Shown in pieces: positions 11,039-22,375 of a DNA stretch of 64,000 nt. The notes under the pieces were generated by a model, which was not told the DNA's origin, made no database searches, and saw only the letters and a program-made list of their open reading frames with translations. A program made the translations under genes and the position numbers. Each line of letters starts with the position of its first letter. Within the stretch, counting starts at the first letter, position 1. The DNA lies in the NCBI GenBank assembly GCA_004352715.1, contig SCFE01000009.1:2410174-2474173 (forward strand), read 5' to 3'. Source of the stretch: Hofstenia miamia (lineage: Eukaryota > Xenacoelomorpha > Acoela).

Positions 11039-11977
11039 ATTAAATTTCATTGGTACATATTTAGCTTCTTTTTCTATGAAGAACAGTTTCATGACTTACC
11101 TTTACAAAAATATGCCCTAAAATTTTGCAAATTTCTTTCAAATCCCTATATGGATTCCTACAGCGTCGAAATGGTTAGAAGAATATTTATTTTGGTTCTT
11201 CAACAGGAACTTTATATTATACAATGATGAATTGCGAGTGACAAACATGCTTAAGCTAAACCAGAAATTCAAAAAAAAATATCCCCCTGTTCAGATTTTA
11301 CCATTATAGTAATGCATTGAATTGCTTAAACGCAGTACTTAAAAAACAAACTAAATTCGGACAAAATTTTAACAAAATTTTTAAAATACTTGTACGAAAT
11401 AACATAGTTTGCAAGAACTTGAAGTAACGCTAAGGTTAAGTTTATGACAGCAGTATCAAATTAATGTATTGCATAAATGGAAGTCTATGTGTCTCATGGA
11501 TTGTGTTTTATCAATGAGGTAAAGTCGCCACTGGTTTTCTTACAGATAGCCCGCTATAGATTTGTTAGCTCGTCGAGGCTTTGAGATTAGCAAATCTTGC
11601 CTTTTGGTATTTTTGGTAAGAGGCGTAAAGTAAATCTTGATTCAAGAATTCTAATAGACCAAATTTATAACAATATGTTTATGAAAATTTACTCAAAAAT
11701 ATAATCTTATAATTAGGGCCTTGTGAGTACATGAGAATCCAAGTCAGGTCGAGTCGAGTTTTGCAGATTTCATATTAAATAGCACATTGCATGTTTAAGT
11801 TATTGAAAAAATAAAATTTTAATTTTATTATTGAAAAACATTTTTACAAAATTGCTTTTTAGCCCATAGAGGGTGAGCAATATTGTCTAGCGAATGATTC
11901 TAACCACCATCAAAGTGTTAGAATTGGTTAATATTACGTTGGTAGCGTCTTCTCTCTGCCTGCCGAGTACTTTGAAT
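10942..11977 (+). repeat. 1036-bp direct duplication, copy 2
   Basis: Second copy of 8952-9987, lying inside the contig bounded by single Ns at 10491 and 12238. Right after its end the sequence runs into an R281 monomer, whereas copy 1 continues into unrelated DNA. Confidence 0.9.
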
Positions 11978-12237
11978 CAGATTTTTGTAAAAATATTAAA
12001 TTTTTTCCATACGTAATGCTCAGATAATGAGGGTGTCTAATGTCCATGAGAGCAAAAACTAACCTGAAATATTTTTTTTGCGCAACAGTGCACAAAGTCA
12101 AATTAATTTCATTGGTATACATTGAAAGCTTTCTACATGGAGACATCTATGGGGTAGGGCCCGCTCATGCAATGGTGAATATAATATATAAGTATGTTCT
12201 AAGACATATGCTTATGCCTGAATTACATGCAAGTAAG
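11978..12237 (+). repeat. R281 monomer
   Basis: A nearly complete monomer. Its last 82 bp (12156-12237) equal the first 82 bp of the same contig (10492-10573), just before the single N at 12238. Confidence 0.8.
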
Positions 12238-12731
12238 NGAATCAAGTATTATTAAGAATGATCGCAGTGTATCAAAATTTAGTGAAGAAAATATATGTTG
12301 TTATACTCAAAATGGTGTTGATAAAAAAGGATTAAATAAAAATTTTAGAACTTTATGGATGAATTGAAATCTAAGTCTACATAGCAACAACTAGCCGAGT
12401 ATAAACGTGTTGGAATTGATGAATCATTTTCCCACAAATTTGGTATTTTTTCAAACAGTGCAATTCAAGAATTTGAAAGGCAAAAATGTAGAGTAGGACT
12501 AGAATTACAATAACAGGAATCTTTGCACCCCTTTCCACAATTTCTATTGTTTTGTAGTACCACAATAATTTTAATTAATATATTTTAAAAATTAGCGATA
12601 GGATTGCTTGACCGGATTTTAACCTGATAAATCGGATCCTTCAGATTTAACCGGCTTTCACCGGACCGGGCCGGTTTAACCGTTTTTAACCTGACCGGAT
12701 TAACCGAACCGGATCCAGGACTCATACACTA

Positions 12732-13984
12732 TAATTAACAAATTTTAGCCAACTAAACTGCTATATTTAATGATTTTGAAAATACAATGTTTCTACATTT
12801 CTGTTCATAACATTTGAAGTGTAATAAATACCAGAGGAGGTAAATTTTTGAAATAATCAAAGATGTTAGAAATTGCGTATTAGTTACTGTGGTTACTTCT
12901 TTGCCTAAATTCATGACTGAGATTGAAAAAATGCTTGTGATCTTAAATTATTTTACTTCAAAATGACATACCGTGACTACCCTAGGCCTTGATATTACAA
13001 AAACAGCAAACATGCAAAAACAAATATTTTATGGATCATTGTTACTTAATCCTGAATTTTAGAACTTGGTCCTGGAAGGATCTCACCTCTTTTGTGGAAT
13101 TTACATACGTATAAAATGCTCAGCAAAAAATGAATTTTTTCTACGAATTTATCTCTATATCTGTGTTATCCAACCGTTTTTAGATGGCGCACACTATCAA
13201 GCTTCATAAATTTTGAGCGGCACATCCGTTACAGAGAACAAATATTGTTTTAATGGCAGACGGATTATCACGACCATATCAGATGACTGTTATGTAAATC
13301 ATGCCTTCTACGTTAAAATATGTTTTCTTTAACTTTGTGGTTATACTTCATAACACTGAATTTTTTTAGATTACTGATTGAAAATTATTACTAAGTTTAA
13401 GGAGCTTCCAAGTTTCATAAATGTTTGAAAAATTTAATCGACAATGCAATTTTTTGATACATTAATTAGAGAGTTTCCTTGGGCTGTGCTAATGTGTTTA
13501 TAAGTCTTACACCGATTAAAAGCTTAGAGGGGATCCGGCATGCAAAGGTGCTTCTATCTCTAAGCTTAATAATCAATAAGCGTAGTGGTGACTGCTGACC
13601 TATAACTGCGCATGAAAAATGAATAAAGTTTTAATATTCTGTTCTTCACAATATTAATTAATAATAACAAAATGAGAAAATTTCCCTTTATAGTAAGTAA
13701 AACCTAAATCATTTTTTGTGCTGCATTGTGTTCAAATGAAATTCAAATTTAGGACTTTGGACCCCCTCGCAAGAGCAATCCTGGATATTACCTTTCATTC
13801 TCTAAAAGAGGTAATATATTTCCGGATAAAAAATATTTTTTCCAGAAACTGTATATAAAAATACTGTCGAATCTGGCTGCCAGATAATATTTTGAAATTG
13901 ACGTGACACAGTATATTACTACTAACTCCATTTCCACTAGTTTTACTTTTTGTAACAACCGATTTTTTGCTTTGGAGCAACATT
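12732..13984. other. No gene recognised
   Basis: AT-rich non-coding sequence. A patch at about 13160-13260 (TCCAACCGTTTTTAGATGGC) looks like a hAT-type end without a visible partner. Confidence 0.45.
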
Positions 13985-14423
13985 ATCCAAGACTGTTAAG
14001 AAATAATGAAAGGTTCTTACATGGAGACATCTATTATGTGGTAGGGCTCGTTTATGCAATGATGAAGACATGGGCTTATATCTGAATTATACGCAAATAA
14101 GATTTTTTTCAATGAGAAATCCGATTTTTATAAAAATATTCAAATGATTTCCATACCTAGTGTTCAGATAATGAGCCTTTCTAATGTCTATAGGAGCAAC
14201 AACTACCCTGAAATATTTTTTTTGCAGAAAACCTGTGTGAGTCCCGTCCAGGCGCAACAGTGCACCAAGTCAAAAACTGTCACGCTCTAGGCAAACCAGG
14301 TCATGAATTTCAGACTCAGAAATAAGATGAGACAATCCTTTATCATGTGGTGCATTTAGATTTTTAATATATTCATTAGTTCATGAGTTTTAAGCGTTTA
14401 ACAGTTTTTTGTTGAATTCATCA
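13985..14423 (+). repeat. R281 repeat, diverged copy cut by gap
   Basis: A diverged monomer (ACATGGAGACATCTAT, then GGCGCAACAGTGCACC) is followed by the tail, colinear with 33800-33960 on the minus strand. It stops at the N-run. Confidence 0.75.
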
Positions 14424-15423
14424 NNNNNNNNNNNNNNNNNNNNNNNNNNNNNNNNNNNNNNNNNNNNNNNNNNNNNNNNNNNNNNNNNNNNNNNNNNNNN
14501 NNNNNNNNNNNNNNNNNNNNNNNNNNNNNNNNNNNNNNNNNNNNNNNNNNNNNNNNNNNNNNNNNNNNNNNNNNNNNNNNNNNNNNNNNNNNNNNNNNNN
14601 NNNNNNNNNNNNNNNNNNNNNNNNNNNNNNNNNNNNNNNNNNNNNNNNNNNNNNNNNNNNNNNNNNNNNNNNNNNNNNNNNNNNNNNNNNNNNNNNNNNN
14701 NNNNNNNNNNNNNNNNNNNNNNNNNNNNNNNNNNNNNNNNNNNNNNNNNNNNNNNNNNNNNNNNNNNNNNNNNNNNNNNNNNNNNNNNNNNNNNNNNNNN
14801 NNNNNNNNNNNNNNNNNNNNNNNNNNNNNNNNNNNNNNNNNNNNNNNNNNNNNNNNNNNNNNNNNNNNNNNNNNNNNNNNNNNNNNNNNNNNNNNNNNNN
14901 NNNNNNNNNNNNNNNNNNNNNNNNNNNNNNNNNNNNNNNNNNNNNNNNNNNNNNNNNNNNNNNNNNNNNNNNNNNNNNNNNNNNNNNNNNNNNNNNNNNN
15001 NNNNNNNNNNNNNNNNNNNNNNNNNNNNNNNNNNNNNNNNNNNNNNNNNNNNNNNNNNNNNNNNNNNNNNNNNNNNNNNNNNNNNNNNNNNNNNNNNNNN
15101 NNNNNNNNNNNNNNNNNNNNNNNNNNNNNNNNNNNNNNNNNNNNNNNNNNNNNNNNNNNNNNNNNNNNNNNNNNNNNNNNNNNNNNNNNNNNNNNNNNNN
15201 NNNNNNNNNNNNNNNNNNNNNNNNNNNNNNNNNNNNNNNNNNNNNNNNNNNNNNNNNNNNNNNNNNNNNNNNNNNNNNNNNNNNNNNNNNNNNNNNNNNN
15301 NNNNNNNNNNNNNNNNNNNNNNNNNNNNNNNNNNNNNNNNNNNNNNNNNNNNNNNNNNNNNNNNNNNNNNNNNNNNNNNNNNNNNNNNNNNNNNNNNNNN
15401 NNNNNNNNNNNNNNNNNNNNNNN
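14424..15423. other. Assembly gap (1000 N)
   Basis: Exactly 1000 Ns. The left edge is R281 tail sequence; the right edge is unrelated. Confidence 0.98.
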
Positions 15424-15891
15424 TGTTGTCGGCAGGGGCCTGCGCAGCATTTTCCAGTGAGAGGAATATATACCTCGAGATCACATTGAGTAACCAAAAG
15501 CTGGGCAAAGCCCCGCAAAAATTTTTAAAATATTGACGAATTTGACGCTAAGAAATAAATTCCACTACTGCAGTTTTCAATTTCTTATTACTTTTTTTAT
15601 TTAACCACTTAAAGGCAATTCTGAGATTTTGACGGGGAACTTTCTAACATGTCCCCTTGCCTACCCTATTGGTTATAGGCAAACATTTCATGAGAAATGG
15701 AAGCATCTCTGCTCTGTTGAGGGGGGGGGGNCTTCCCCCCCCCCCTATGGGTGCGCCTCTGTAATGCCTCCATTTGCTGAGCATTTGAAACGCTTCATGT
15801 TTCCATTCTGTATTTCGATGTTCACTCCTTTGTACTCTTGAGAATATGAATGATCCAGGAGGGATTGGCAAAGTTGGATAATGAAATATTT
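15424..15891. other. No gene recognised; single N between G- and C-runs
   Basis: Probably the 3' flank of the minus-strand gene that ends at 15892. The single N at 15731 sits between a run of G and a run of C. The phrase TTTTGACGGGGAACTTTCTAAC at about 15630 resembles the GC-rich end of the MITE at 19754. Confidence 0.4.
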
Positions 15892-16957
15892 CTAGAAACT
15901 GTTGAATACGATGCATCCTTGTAGTAAATCAATGAATGCATTATCATCAGTCTCACATTCATTAGACGAGTTTGAAATTGAAAAAGGATATTCATCCACA
16001 TGAAAATTGGAATCAACATCAGATAAAACTAAAGCAGAAGCGCCTTCACCCACTTTCTGTGCGGTTGTTCAACCATTAGTAATGCAGTGTATTCTTCCAG
16101 TGTGCAGATATTTCCAAATTAATAGGATTCCTGATTACAATATCAATCTGAAGATAATCCCTTTGAATAACTTGAATAACTGGGCGTTTGATGATGTTTC
16201 TTAAAAAGATAAAAAAAGATGATAGAATTTACAAAATATATTGCTCAATTCAATAGGACAAAGAAAAGAAAGGAATAAAGTCAGCTAATTTGTGACAAGC
16301 AATCACAGTACTAGTTAAATTACAGCTATATGACTGCAAACGGTCAATTGGGCGTTCTAGTGCTAAAAGGGATTCTTACTTAAACATCTAAACCGACAAA
16401 ATGTAATGGAATAATAAAACAAGAAAGGTTGTCTATTTATAGGAAAATTAAAGGCTTCAATTCAGGCGAACGATCATTGCATTCGTTTTACCCAAATGTC
16501 TAACGTACGGAGATGGAATCCTTTTTTGACATGTTGACTAAACAAAACACTTTAACAAGCTTAGTAGAAACTTCTATATAAAAACCTGCTGAAAAATTGT
16601 TATATTGAAATGTGGAATAATAAAGAGAAGGATTTACATGCATGCTTGTATAAAATAACTTACTTAATTGTACAATTTTCGTATGAAGGAGGACCAAAAC
16701 CTGGGAATCCTTTTTGATCAAACCGTTATCAATGATAAATTTCATTTCATTAATAACATGTTTCATTTGTTGGTATTCCAACGTCGTCAGCACTAAACAA
16801 AATCCATCGAACCGAGGGGCTTTATTAAAATTATGAACAGCTGCATCTAATGTGACAAATGAGAATTTTAAAAGGCTTCTCTTGTCAGAAGATTTATCTT
16901 GGTGTGAGTATCCATATGCTAGGGCATTGCGAACATATTGCTTAAAAAGTGACAGGC
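15892..16957 (-). CDS. Unrecognised host gene, three 3' exons
   Basis: Three minus-strand exons join in phase. Exon a is 16957-16664 (acceptor TTTAG, donor GTAAGT; LFKQYVRNALAYGY ... VLLHTKIVQL). Exon b is 16588-16509 (acceptor TTTTTCAG, donor GTACGT; GFYIEVSTKLVKVF). Exon c is 16056-15892 (acceptor CGCACAG, stop TAG; VGEGASALVLSDVDS ... DLLQGCIVFNSF). The introns are 75 and 452 bp. The 178 visible residues are soluble and mixed helical, with an acidic, Ser/Asn-rich C-terminus and no transmembrane segment. I do not recognise the family. The 5' end is unsettled: a possible 43-bp intron at 16958-17000 would add an exon starting MNKSIL; otherwise the gene runs on upstream, where a LINE (17440) and a gap intervene. 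Confidence 0.65.
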
Positions 16958-17439
16958 CTAAATTACAAAGATGAAAGTAGAATGAAGGTACTTTGCTTAC
17001 CTAATATAGATTTATTCATTGTTTTAGAATAATTTCCATTCTTTTTGTGTTAATTCTCTTAGCACCATGTTATAGAAATTTTTTAAATGTTGGGTAAATA
17101 TTGCTTTTGCAAGTGTGATATTTTATCAAGCCGTTATTATTATATTTACAAACAATTTTTTGAGTAAATTTAATCATTTAATTGAAAGAGAAAAAGGAGA
17201 TCCATTCTTAGTATTTTATTATCCAAAGTAAACTGTTTGAATCTACTTTAATATCTCGTGTTTAAAACCATAGGAATATAGAATTGGTTATTTTGTGAGG
17301 CTGAACTATCTTGAAATCAATATTTACCATATCAGTAATAGGAAGCATGTTATTTCTGAAATGCTGATTTTCAATTTAATGTAAATTCCAGAATTAATCA
17401 AATATTTACTTACCTTGTGAAAAGGAATTCAAGAGACAG

Positions 17440-18596
17440 AATAGATTAGGAAGACAAGACTAAGGAAGCTACTACGGCGGTTAGCATTAAATTTGCAAAA
17501 CAACATAAAGACAATAAATACGTGGGCTATTGCGAATGTTGAGAAACTTGGTAGGAAGGGTTAGGTGGAATAAAAATGAGCTAAGAGAGCTAGACTGGAA
17601 AACAATGAATTTACTAGCATTTAGCTTAAATTGAGATGTTGATAGACTGTACATGTTGAGGTACAAAGGAAGGTAAACACTGCTAAGTGTGGAGGAAGCT
17701 GTAGAAGCAGAAACACTAGACTGAAGGAATATGTAACAAAGCAATCTAAGTGATCATTACTGAAGGTCAGTGTGGAGTTAAGGAAAAAGATAAGAACAGA
17801 TGATGAGGAAGAAAAGTATAACAGCGTAGGATAACCGAGGAGAGGCAGACATAGTATAGGCAGAGGGAAGTGCATTGATAATGGTGGAGGAACACAGAAA
17901 TCTGCTACAGAGAAGAGAGCAAGAAGTGACAAAAAAGGCAGGACTAATGAGAGAAACAAAAACACTGATAATTGTGCACAGGTCAAGCAGTCAGAACAAA
18001 CAAAGTGAAGAAACACAAACATAGGTGCTGAGATAAGTGAAATTTGCAGGCTATGTAAGAAAGAATTGGAGACAATAAACTATCTGATAACAGGATGTGA
18101 GAAGTTGGCGCAGACTGAGACTAATTTCAAGCATGACAATGTGGAATGCATCATAGATTTAAGCTTGAGTAGGCAACATGGTTTAAAAGTAGGAGACAAT
18201 TGAAATGAACATAAACCCCAGGAAGTCATAGAGAATCAGAAGGATAAGAGATTGTGAGATTTCAACATACATACTAGCAAGGTGATAGTAGCACGGAGAA
18301 CAGATAAAGTAGTGGTAGACAAAAAGGAAAGCATGGGAATAGTGATATAATCAAAGCAGTACCAAAAATGACAAGGTGTAGAATGCAGAAGAAAGAGAAG
18401 ATAGACAAGCACAGGCAGTTGGCAGAGAAAATAGAGAGATTGTGGAATTTAAGGAAGGCTGGAACTGTACTTTTAAAAACAGCTAGTGTCCTGAAGAAAA
18501 CTATCAGACTCCCTGGAAATTTGTAAGTTCCCCAAGATTAGAGTCACACCAGCGTGAAACTGTGAGCAGGAAAGAAATTATATTATATATATATAT
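17440..18596 (+). mobile_element. LINE family A, 3' part (copy 1)
   Basis: Plus-strand, A/G-rich, many stops. Translated pieces in order: RLRKLLRRLALNL, INTWAIAN, NELRELDWKTMNLLA, DVDRLYMLRYKG, LLSVEEAVEAETL, then ICRLCKKELETINYLITGC, EHKPQEV, VIVARRTDKVVVDKKES and finally EKIERLWNLRKAG up to a stop near 18526. This is the region after the reverse transcriptase and the cysteine-bearing C-terminus of a widespread non-LTR retrotransposon group. It ends in a short TA run at the gap. The reading frame is destroyed. Confidence 0.85.
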
Positions 18597-18994
18597 NNNN
18601 NNNNNNNNNNNNNNNNNNNNNNNNNNNNNNNNNNNNNNNNNNNNNNNNNNNNNNNNNNNNNNNNNNNNNNNNNNNNNNNNNNNNNNNNNNNNNNNNNNNN
18701 NNNNNNNNNNNNNNNNNNNNNNNNNNNNNNNNNNNNNNNNNNNNNNNNNNNNNNNNNNNNNNNNNNNNNNNNNNNNNNNNNNNNNNNNNNNNNNNNNNNN
18801 NNNNNNNNNNNNNNNNNNNNNNNNNNNNNNNNNNNNNNNNNNNNNNNNNNNNNNNNNNNNNNNNNNNNNNNNNNNNNNNNNNNNNNNNNNNNNNNNNNNN
18901 NNNNNNNNNNNNNNNNNNNNNNNNNNNNNNNNNNNNNNNNNNNNNNNNNNNNNNNNNNNNNNNNNNNNNNNNNNNNNNNNNNNNNNNNNNNNNN
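18597..18994. other. Assembly gap (398 N)
   Basis: Runs directly on from a (TA)n tract, so an unresolved microsatellite or the LINE tail is the likely cause. Confidence 0.98.
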
Positions 18995-19134
18995 GATAGT
19001 TCAAAGGTTTAGATCACATGTGACAAACGCCGAATTTTAACTCTAACTGCTTTCTAATATCTAGATAGACCTCCCAAACCAGTCGAGTCAGAGGTATCAA
19101 CGCTAAAAGCATCGGGTTCGAAGAAATCGAGCAA

Positions 19135-19680
19135 AGCTTCGCCTTAATGGGGCCTTAATAGAGATAGTAGGTGCTCCCTATCCTGTGGTGCCCTCTGAGT
19201 TAGGATTGCTTTAAAAAATCTGAAGAAATACAAAATTATGAAATTCCAAAGCTGTTTAAAGTTTATGATGTCTAATTCTTGACCCACTCTCACATAAAAA
19301 AATTTTGAAACTTCAACCCTCCTAGGTTTTCGAAAGGTTTGACGCCACTGTGTTTAGGGCCAATGTAAGCAACAAATAACCTCACGGGTTCACTTTATTT
19401 AGATACAAACCCATTGACGCAAGCCATGCGCAAAGTCATGGTTGGAAAATTTGCATAAAGTTATCCTTAATGGGACCGCGATCGATCATGGCTTAAAACG
19501 CAAATGAAAGAGGAAACACTCCATAAGAAACCATAACAAATTTAGGAAATTCCGAAGATGTTTAAGGTTAATTATGTTCTTTATCAATTTCCACAAAAAA
19601 CTTCGAACTTAACCCCAGTGATTTTTAAGGGGTTTAACGCCATTGAATATTTATTCGTAAAACCTACGACCACGATTGCA
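19135..19680 (+). repeat. Two diverged ~310-bp tandem units
   Basis: GAAATTCCAAAGCTGTTTAA ... AAGGTTTGACGCCACTG (about 19230-19355) recurs as GAAATTCCGAAGATGTTTAA ... AGGGGTTTAACGCCATTG (about 19545-19645). Both are preceded by CCTTAATGGG. The spacing is about 310 bp. No coding potential. Confidence 0.5.
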
Positions 19681-19753
19681 TAATTTGTTCGGAGTTTTGA
19701 TTTGGTACATGTTAGGAAAGTTGATGTTGCATTGTCCAGTTTTAACGACTAGC

Positions 19754-19892
19754 CAGAGACATACGCAGGATTATCTGACGGGAGGGACATCATCTTCATT
19801 ACCCAATTTTGATTTATCCAGTCAAAATCAAATTTGGAAGCCTGACGGGGGACATTCTACCACGTCCCCCCCCCCCCCGGTGTACGCCACTG
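19754..19892. mobile_element. 139-bp hAT-type MITE with 8-bp TSD
   Basis: The left end CAGAGACATACGCAGG and the right end (reverse complement CAGTGGCGTACACCGG) form an imperfect TIR; the GC-rich interior contains GACGGGGGACATTC. The flanking 8-mers CGACTAGC (19746-19753) and CGACTAAC (19893-19900) match at 7 of 8 positions. Non-autonomous. Confidence 0.8.
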
Positions 19893-19900
19893 CGACTAAC

Positions 19901-21923
19901 AGTAACCGTAGAGCTGCCTTAACATAGGGAGAGGGCCGAGTGTTCCCAGGGGTTGCTTTCACTCAACGGCGAAAGTCGCTCGAACCCTCCGCAGAAGATT
20001 CAAACTTGATTTGAATACATATCAAAGTAGATACAAACCATTCTAATTACCGTGCAAATGTAAAAAGGTTAATAGGCGCAAGCGAGTATTTTTCACAAAA
20101 GAATGACATCATTGCTCTCGTTTATGGGGATGCTACATGATGGGCTTTGTCCTGAGGCAAATGAACAATGTTAAGTGCTCTTTGGCATGCCACACGATGA
20201 ACTCATGCCCCGGCACATGCTCCGAGAGCAATATCTTGCAATTATCTCGCGCGGGAACAGATGCTACACAGAGTGGATTTAACTTAAGTGTTTTGTCAGT
20301 GTACATATATACTTTAAAAGAACTACCTGCTCGAGTGATATTTGCATTTCCCATGCTTTTTGAATTCTACACTTATTGCACATGTCAAATCAAACAATAG
20401 TCCAAAGCGATTTTGTAAATATTTCAACATTAAAATGTAGGCCTATTACTGCACTTTGTAAAATACACATTCCATTTGCAAATATCTAAGGCTAACAAAG
20501 AACAAACTCAAATCTTCCTCGGTAAAGTTTGTAGTTATTTATATCTAAATTTCAAGTAATAAAGCTCATATATTTCTCTTAATTTTCGTAATGATGCCAT
20601 AATGTTCTCAATAATTCACTTTGCCTTTTATCAGAAAAAATCATTTCTGTATTCAGAATGGCTGATGTCATATTTCCAAAACTTGGTGGAAGACCTAGAA
20701 TAAATACTTGAATGATATTACTACACAAACGCAAATGTGGTCAACCCTAAAACGGTATTTTTAATCCCACTTGATTGAATTGCTATTTTGTAAAAAAAAA
20801 TAAAAAAATTTTTACGATTGTAGCGATTTAAGAAAAATATTGAAAAATAAGTACAAATTCATTTTGAGAGTACTCATTCTCGATTTTTCACAAAAACAAT
20901 AGTGCCATCAATTTTTTAATACCTGTACTTGAAAAGACATTCATTAACCCTAAACGCACTGAGGTACAAAATGTCAGTAACGCGCTGAGGGGGGCGATTC
21001 GATCTTCCCTCTTTTATTTCAAAACTAATTAGCTTGGTAAAAGTGAAAGATACACCTTTGATCTACATCTATGCTAATTTTCAAAAAATTATATTCATTG
21101 GTTGCGATATTATATGCAAATGAAGTTGTGACGTCAGCAAATTTGGAAAAATAATGTGACAAAGAACCTAAATGAATTGAGCATTAAAAATAGAAGGAAA
21201 CAGTTTACTTAACTCATATTCTTTCTAGTTATTGTTAGAGACTTATTCTAGCAGGAAAACAAAAATAATACGCTCAAGGTCAGACAGCATTACATAATAA
21301 TTTTGAATGAACTGGCATTTTTAAAAATGAATGAATAAATTAGATGTAAAGTCAATTAATATTGTTTATTTATGTTTCAAAAATCAAACGTAATATAATA
21401 ATATATATTAAGGTCACTTTCGAGGTCAAAGCTCAAAAAAGAAAAAAATAATAAGAAATTTCGCATCCCACAACCTACTTTGCTCCACCCCAGAAGGTTG
21501 CCATTTTTCAGATGGGATTCAGCATCAATGCCCCTAGTAATTAGAGAACTTTTTATATAGTATGTTATTGTCTTGCTGTACTCAAAATATAGCACCAAAT
21601 TAAGTTTTCATATTTTTGAAATTTTAAGTTTAGTGCTCTAGCATGTCCCCTGATGAAATCAGATACGGATTTTCACCACAGACCATCTAAGACCCTTGTT
21701 TTTTAAGATAAACTATTTTATTGCTACCGTGGGCCCAGGCACCACAAATCAATAAATACTGATTGTAGTACTAAAGTATGCAGGTGCCGCACCCTTGTAA
21801 AAAATTTTTCACACTAACAATTTTTTTGCCGAGCCTAACCCTTAATAATAACGACTCAATCAATTTAATTGTATAAATATATCGCTATATATCAAAATAT
21901 TGACTGTTTTAAATGCATGTCGC
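19901..21923. other. No gene recognised
   Basis: Open stretches on both strands at 20133-20400 have no recognisable domain. A 25-base segment at 20208-20232 recurs inverted at 22246-22270. Otherwise AT-rich non-coding sequence. Confidence 0.45.
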
Positions 21924-21965
21924 ACCATGGCCTACTAAATTAATATTAATTTAGTAGGCCATGGT
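21924..21965. repeat. Perfect 42-bp palindrome flanked by 9-bp direct repeats
   Basis: ACCATGGCCTACTAAATTAA followed at once by its exact reverse complement. The 9-mer GTCGCACCA overlaps each edge (21919-21927 and 21964-21972). Confidence 0.95.
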
Positions 21966-22375
21966 CGCACCAAAAACTTTTGAATTTTTGGCTAAAATGG
22001 ATTTTTCAGATCCCTTTGACACAGGTCCTTATCTTATTTCTAAATTAATTATATTTCTTATATATAATGAATGTCTTTTAGTCGTACATTAAATGTGTAT
22101 TGTATCTAAATGACAAGGTAAAACAAACGCGGCTGTATGCAGGTGTGCTCAAAAATTAATGGGGGGTGGGTAACTACGGAAAGCCAAAAAATTAAAATTC
22201 ATTTTTAAGCAATCTTGGATGTATGTATCTACCCGGCACAAAACAATTGCTCTCGGAGCATGAGTCGGGGCTTCAGTTTTTTTGTATCACACCAAAACAC
22301 ATTTAACATATTTCATTTATCTCAGCACATAAATCCCATCCATTAATATTCGCTGAAACGCAAATGGGTTTTTTG

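Larger units (their letters stand above)
10138..12731. repeat. ACCGGTT-rich inverted ends, possible hAT-type element
   Basis: The left end TAGTGCTGTGCGTCTC...TTAACCGGATTAACCGG and the right end (reverse complement TAGTGTATGAGTCCTGG...GGTTAATCCGGTCAGG) share the degenerate ACCGGTTTAACCGG pattern in inverted orientation. No matching 8-bp target duplication was found, and two single Ns lie inside, so the two ends may not belong together. Confidence 0.35.

Noticed and set aside
10559-12255. 60-95-codon ORFs within R281 sequence (also 34362-34683)
   Set aside because: Open by chance in a repeat; the same sequence reads open on both strands and there is no codon conservation between copies.
17487-18022. 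Hydrophobic Leu/Phe/Ser-rich minus-strand ORFs
   Set aside because: They are the complement of the A/G-rich LINE A coding strand, so the apparent membrane character is an artefact.
19100-19140. GGTTCGAAG as a tRNA B-box or tRNA-derived SINE
   Set aside because: No A-box at the right distance and no cloverleaf can be formed.
21649-21690. CTGATGAAATCAGATACGG as a further hammerhead ribozyme
   Set aside because: CTGATGA is present but there is no GAAA box or matching stems.
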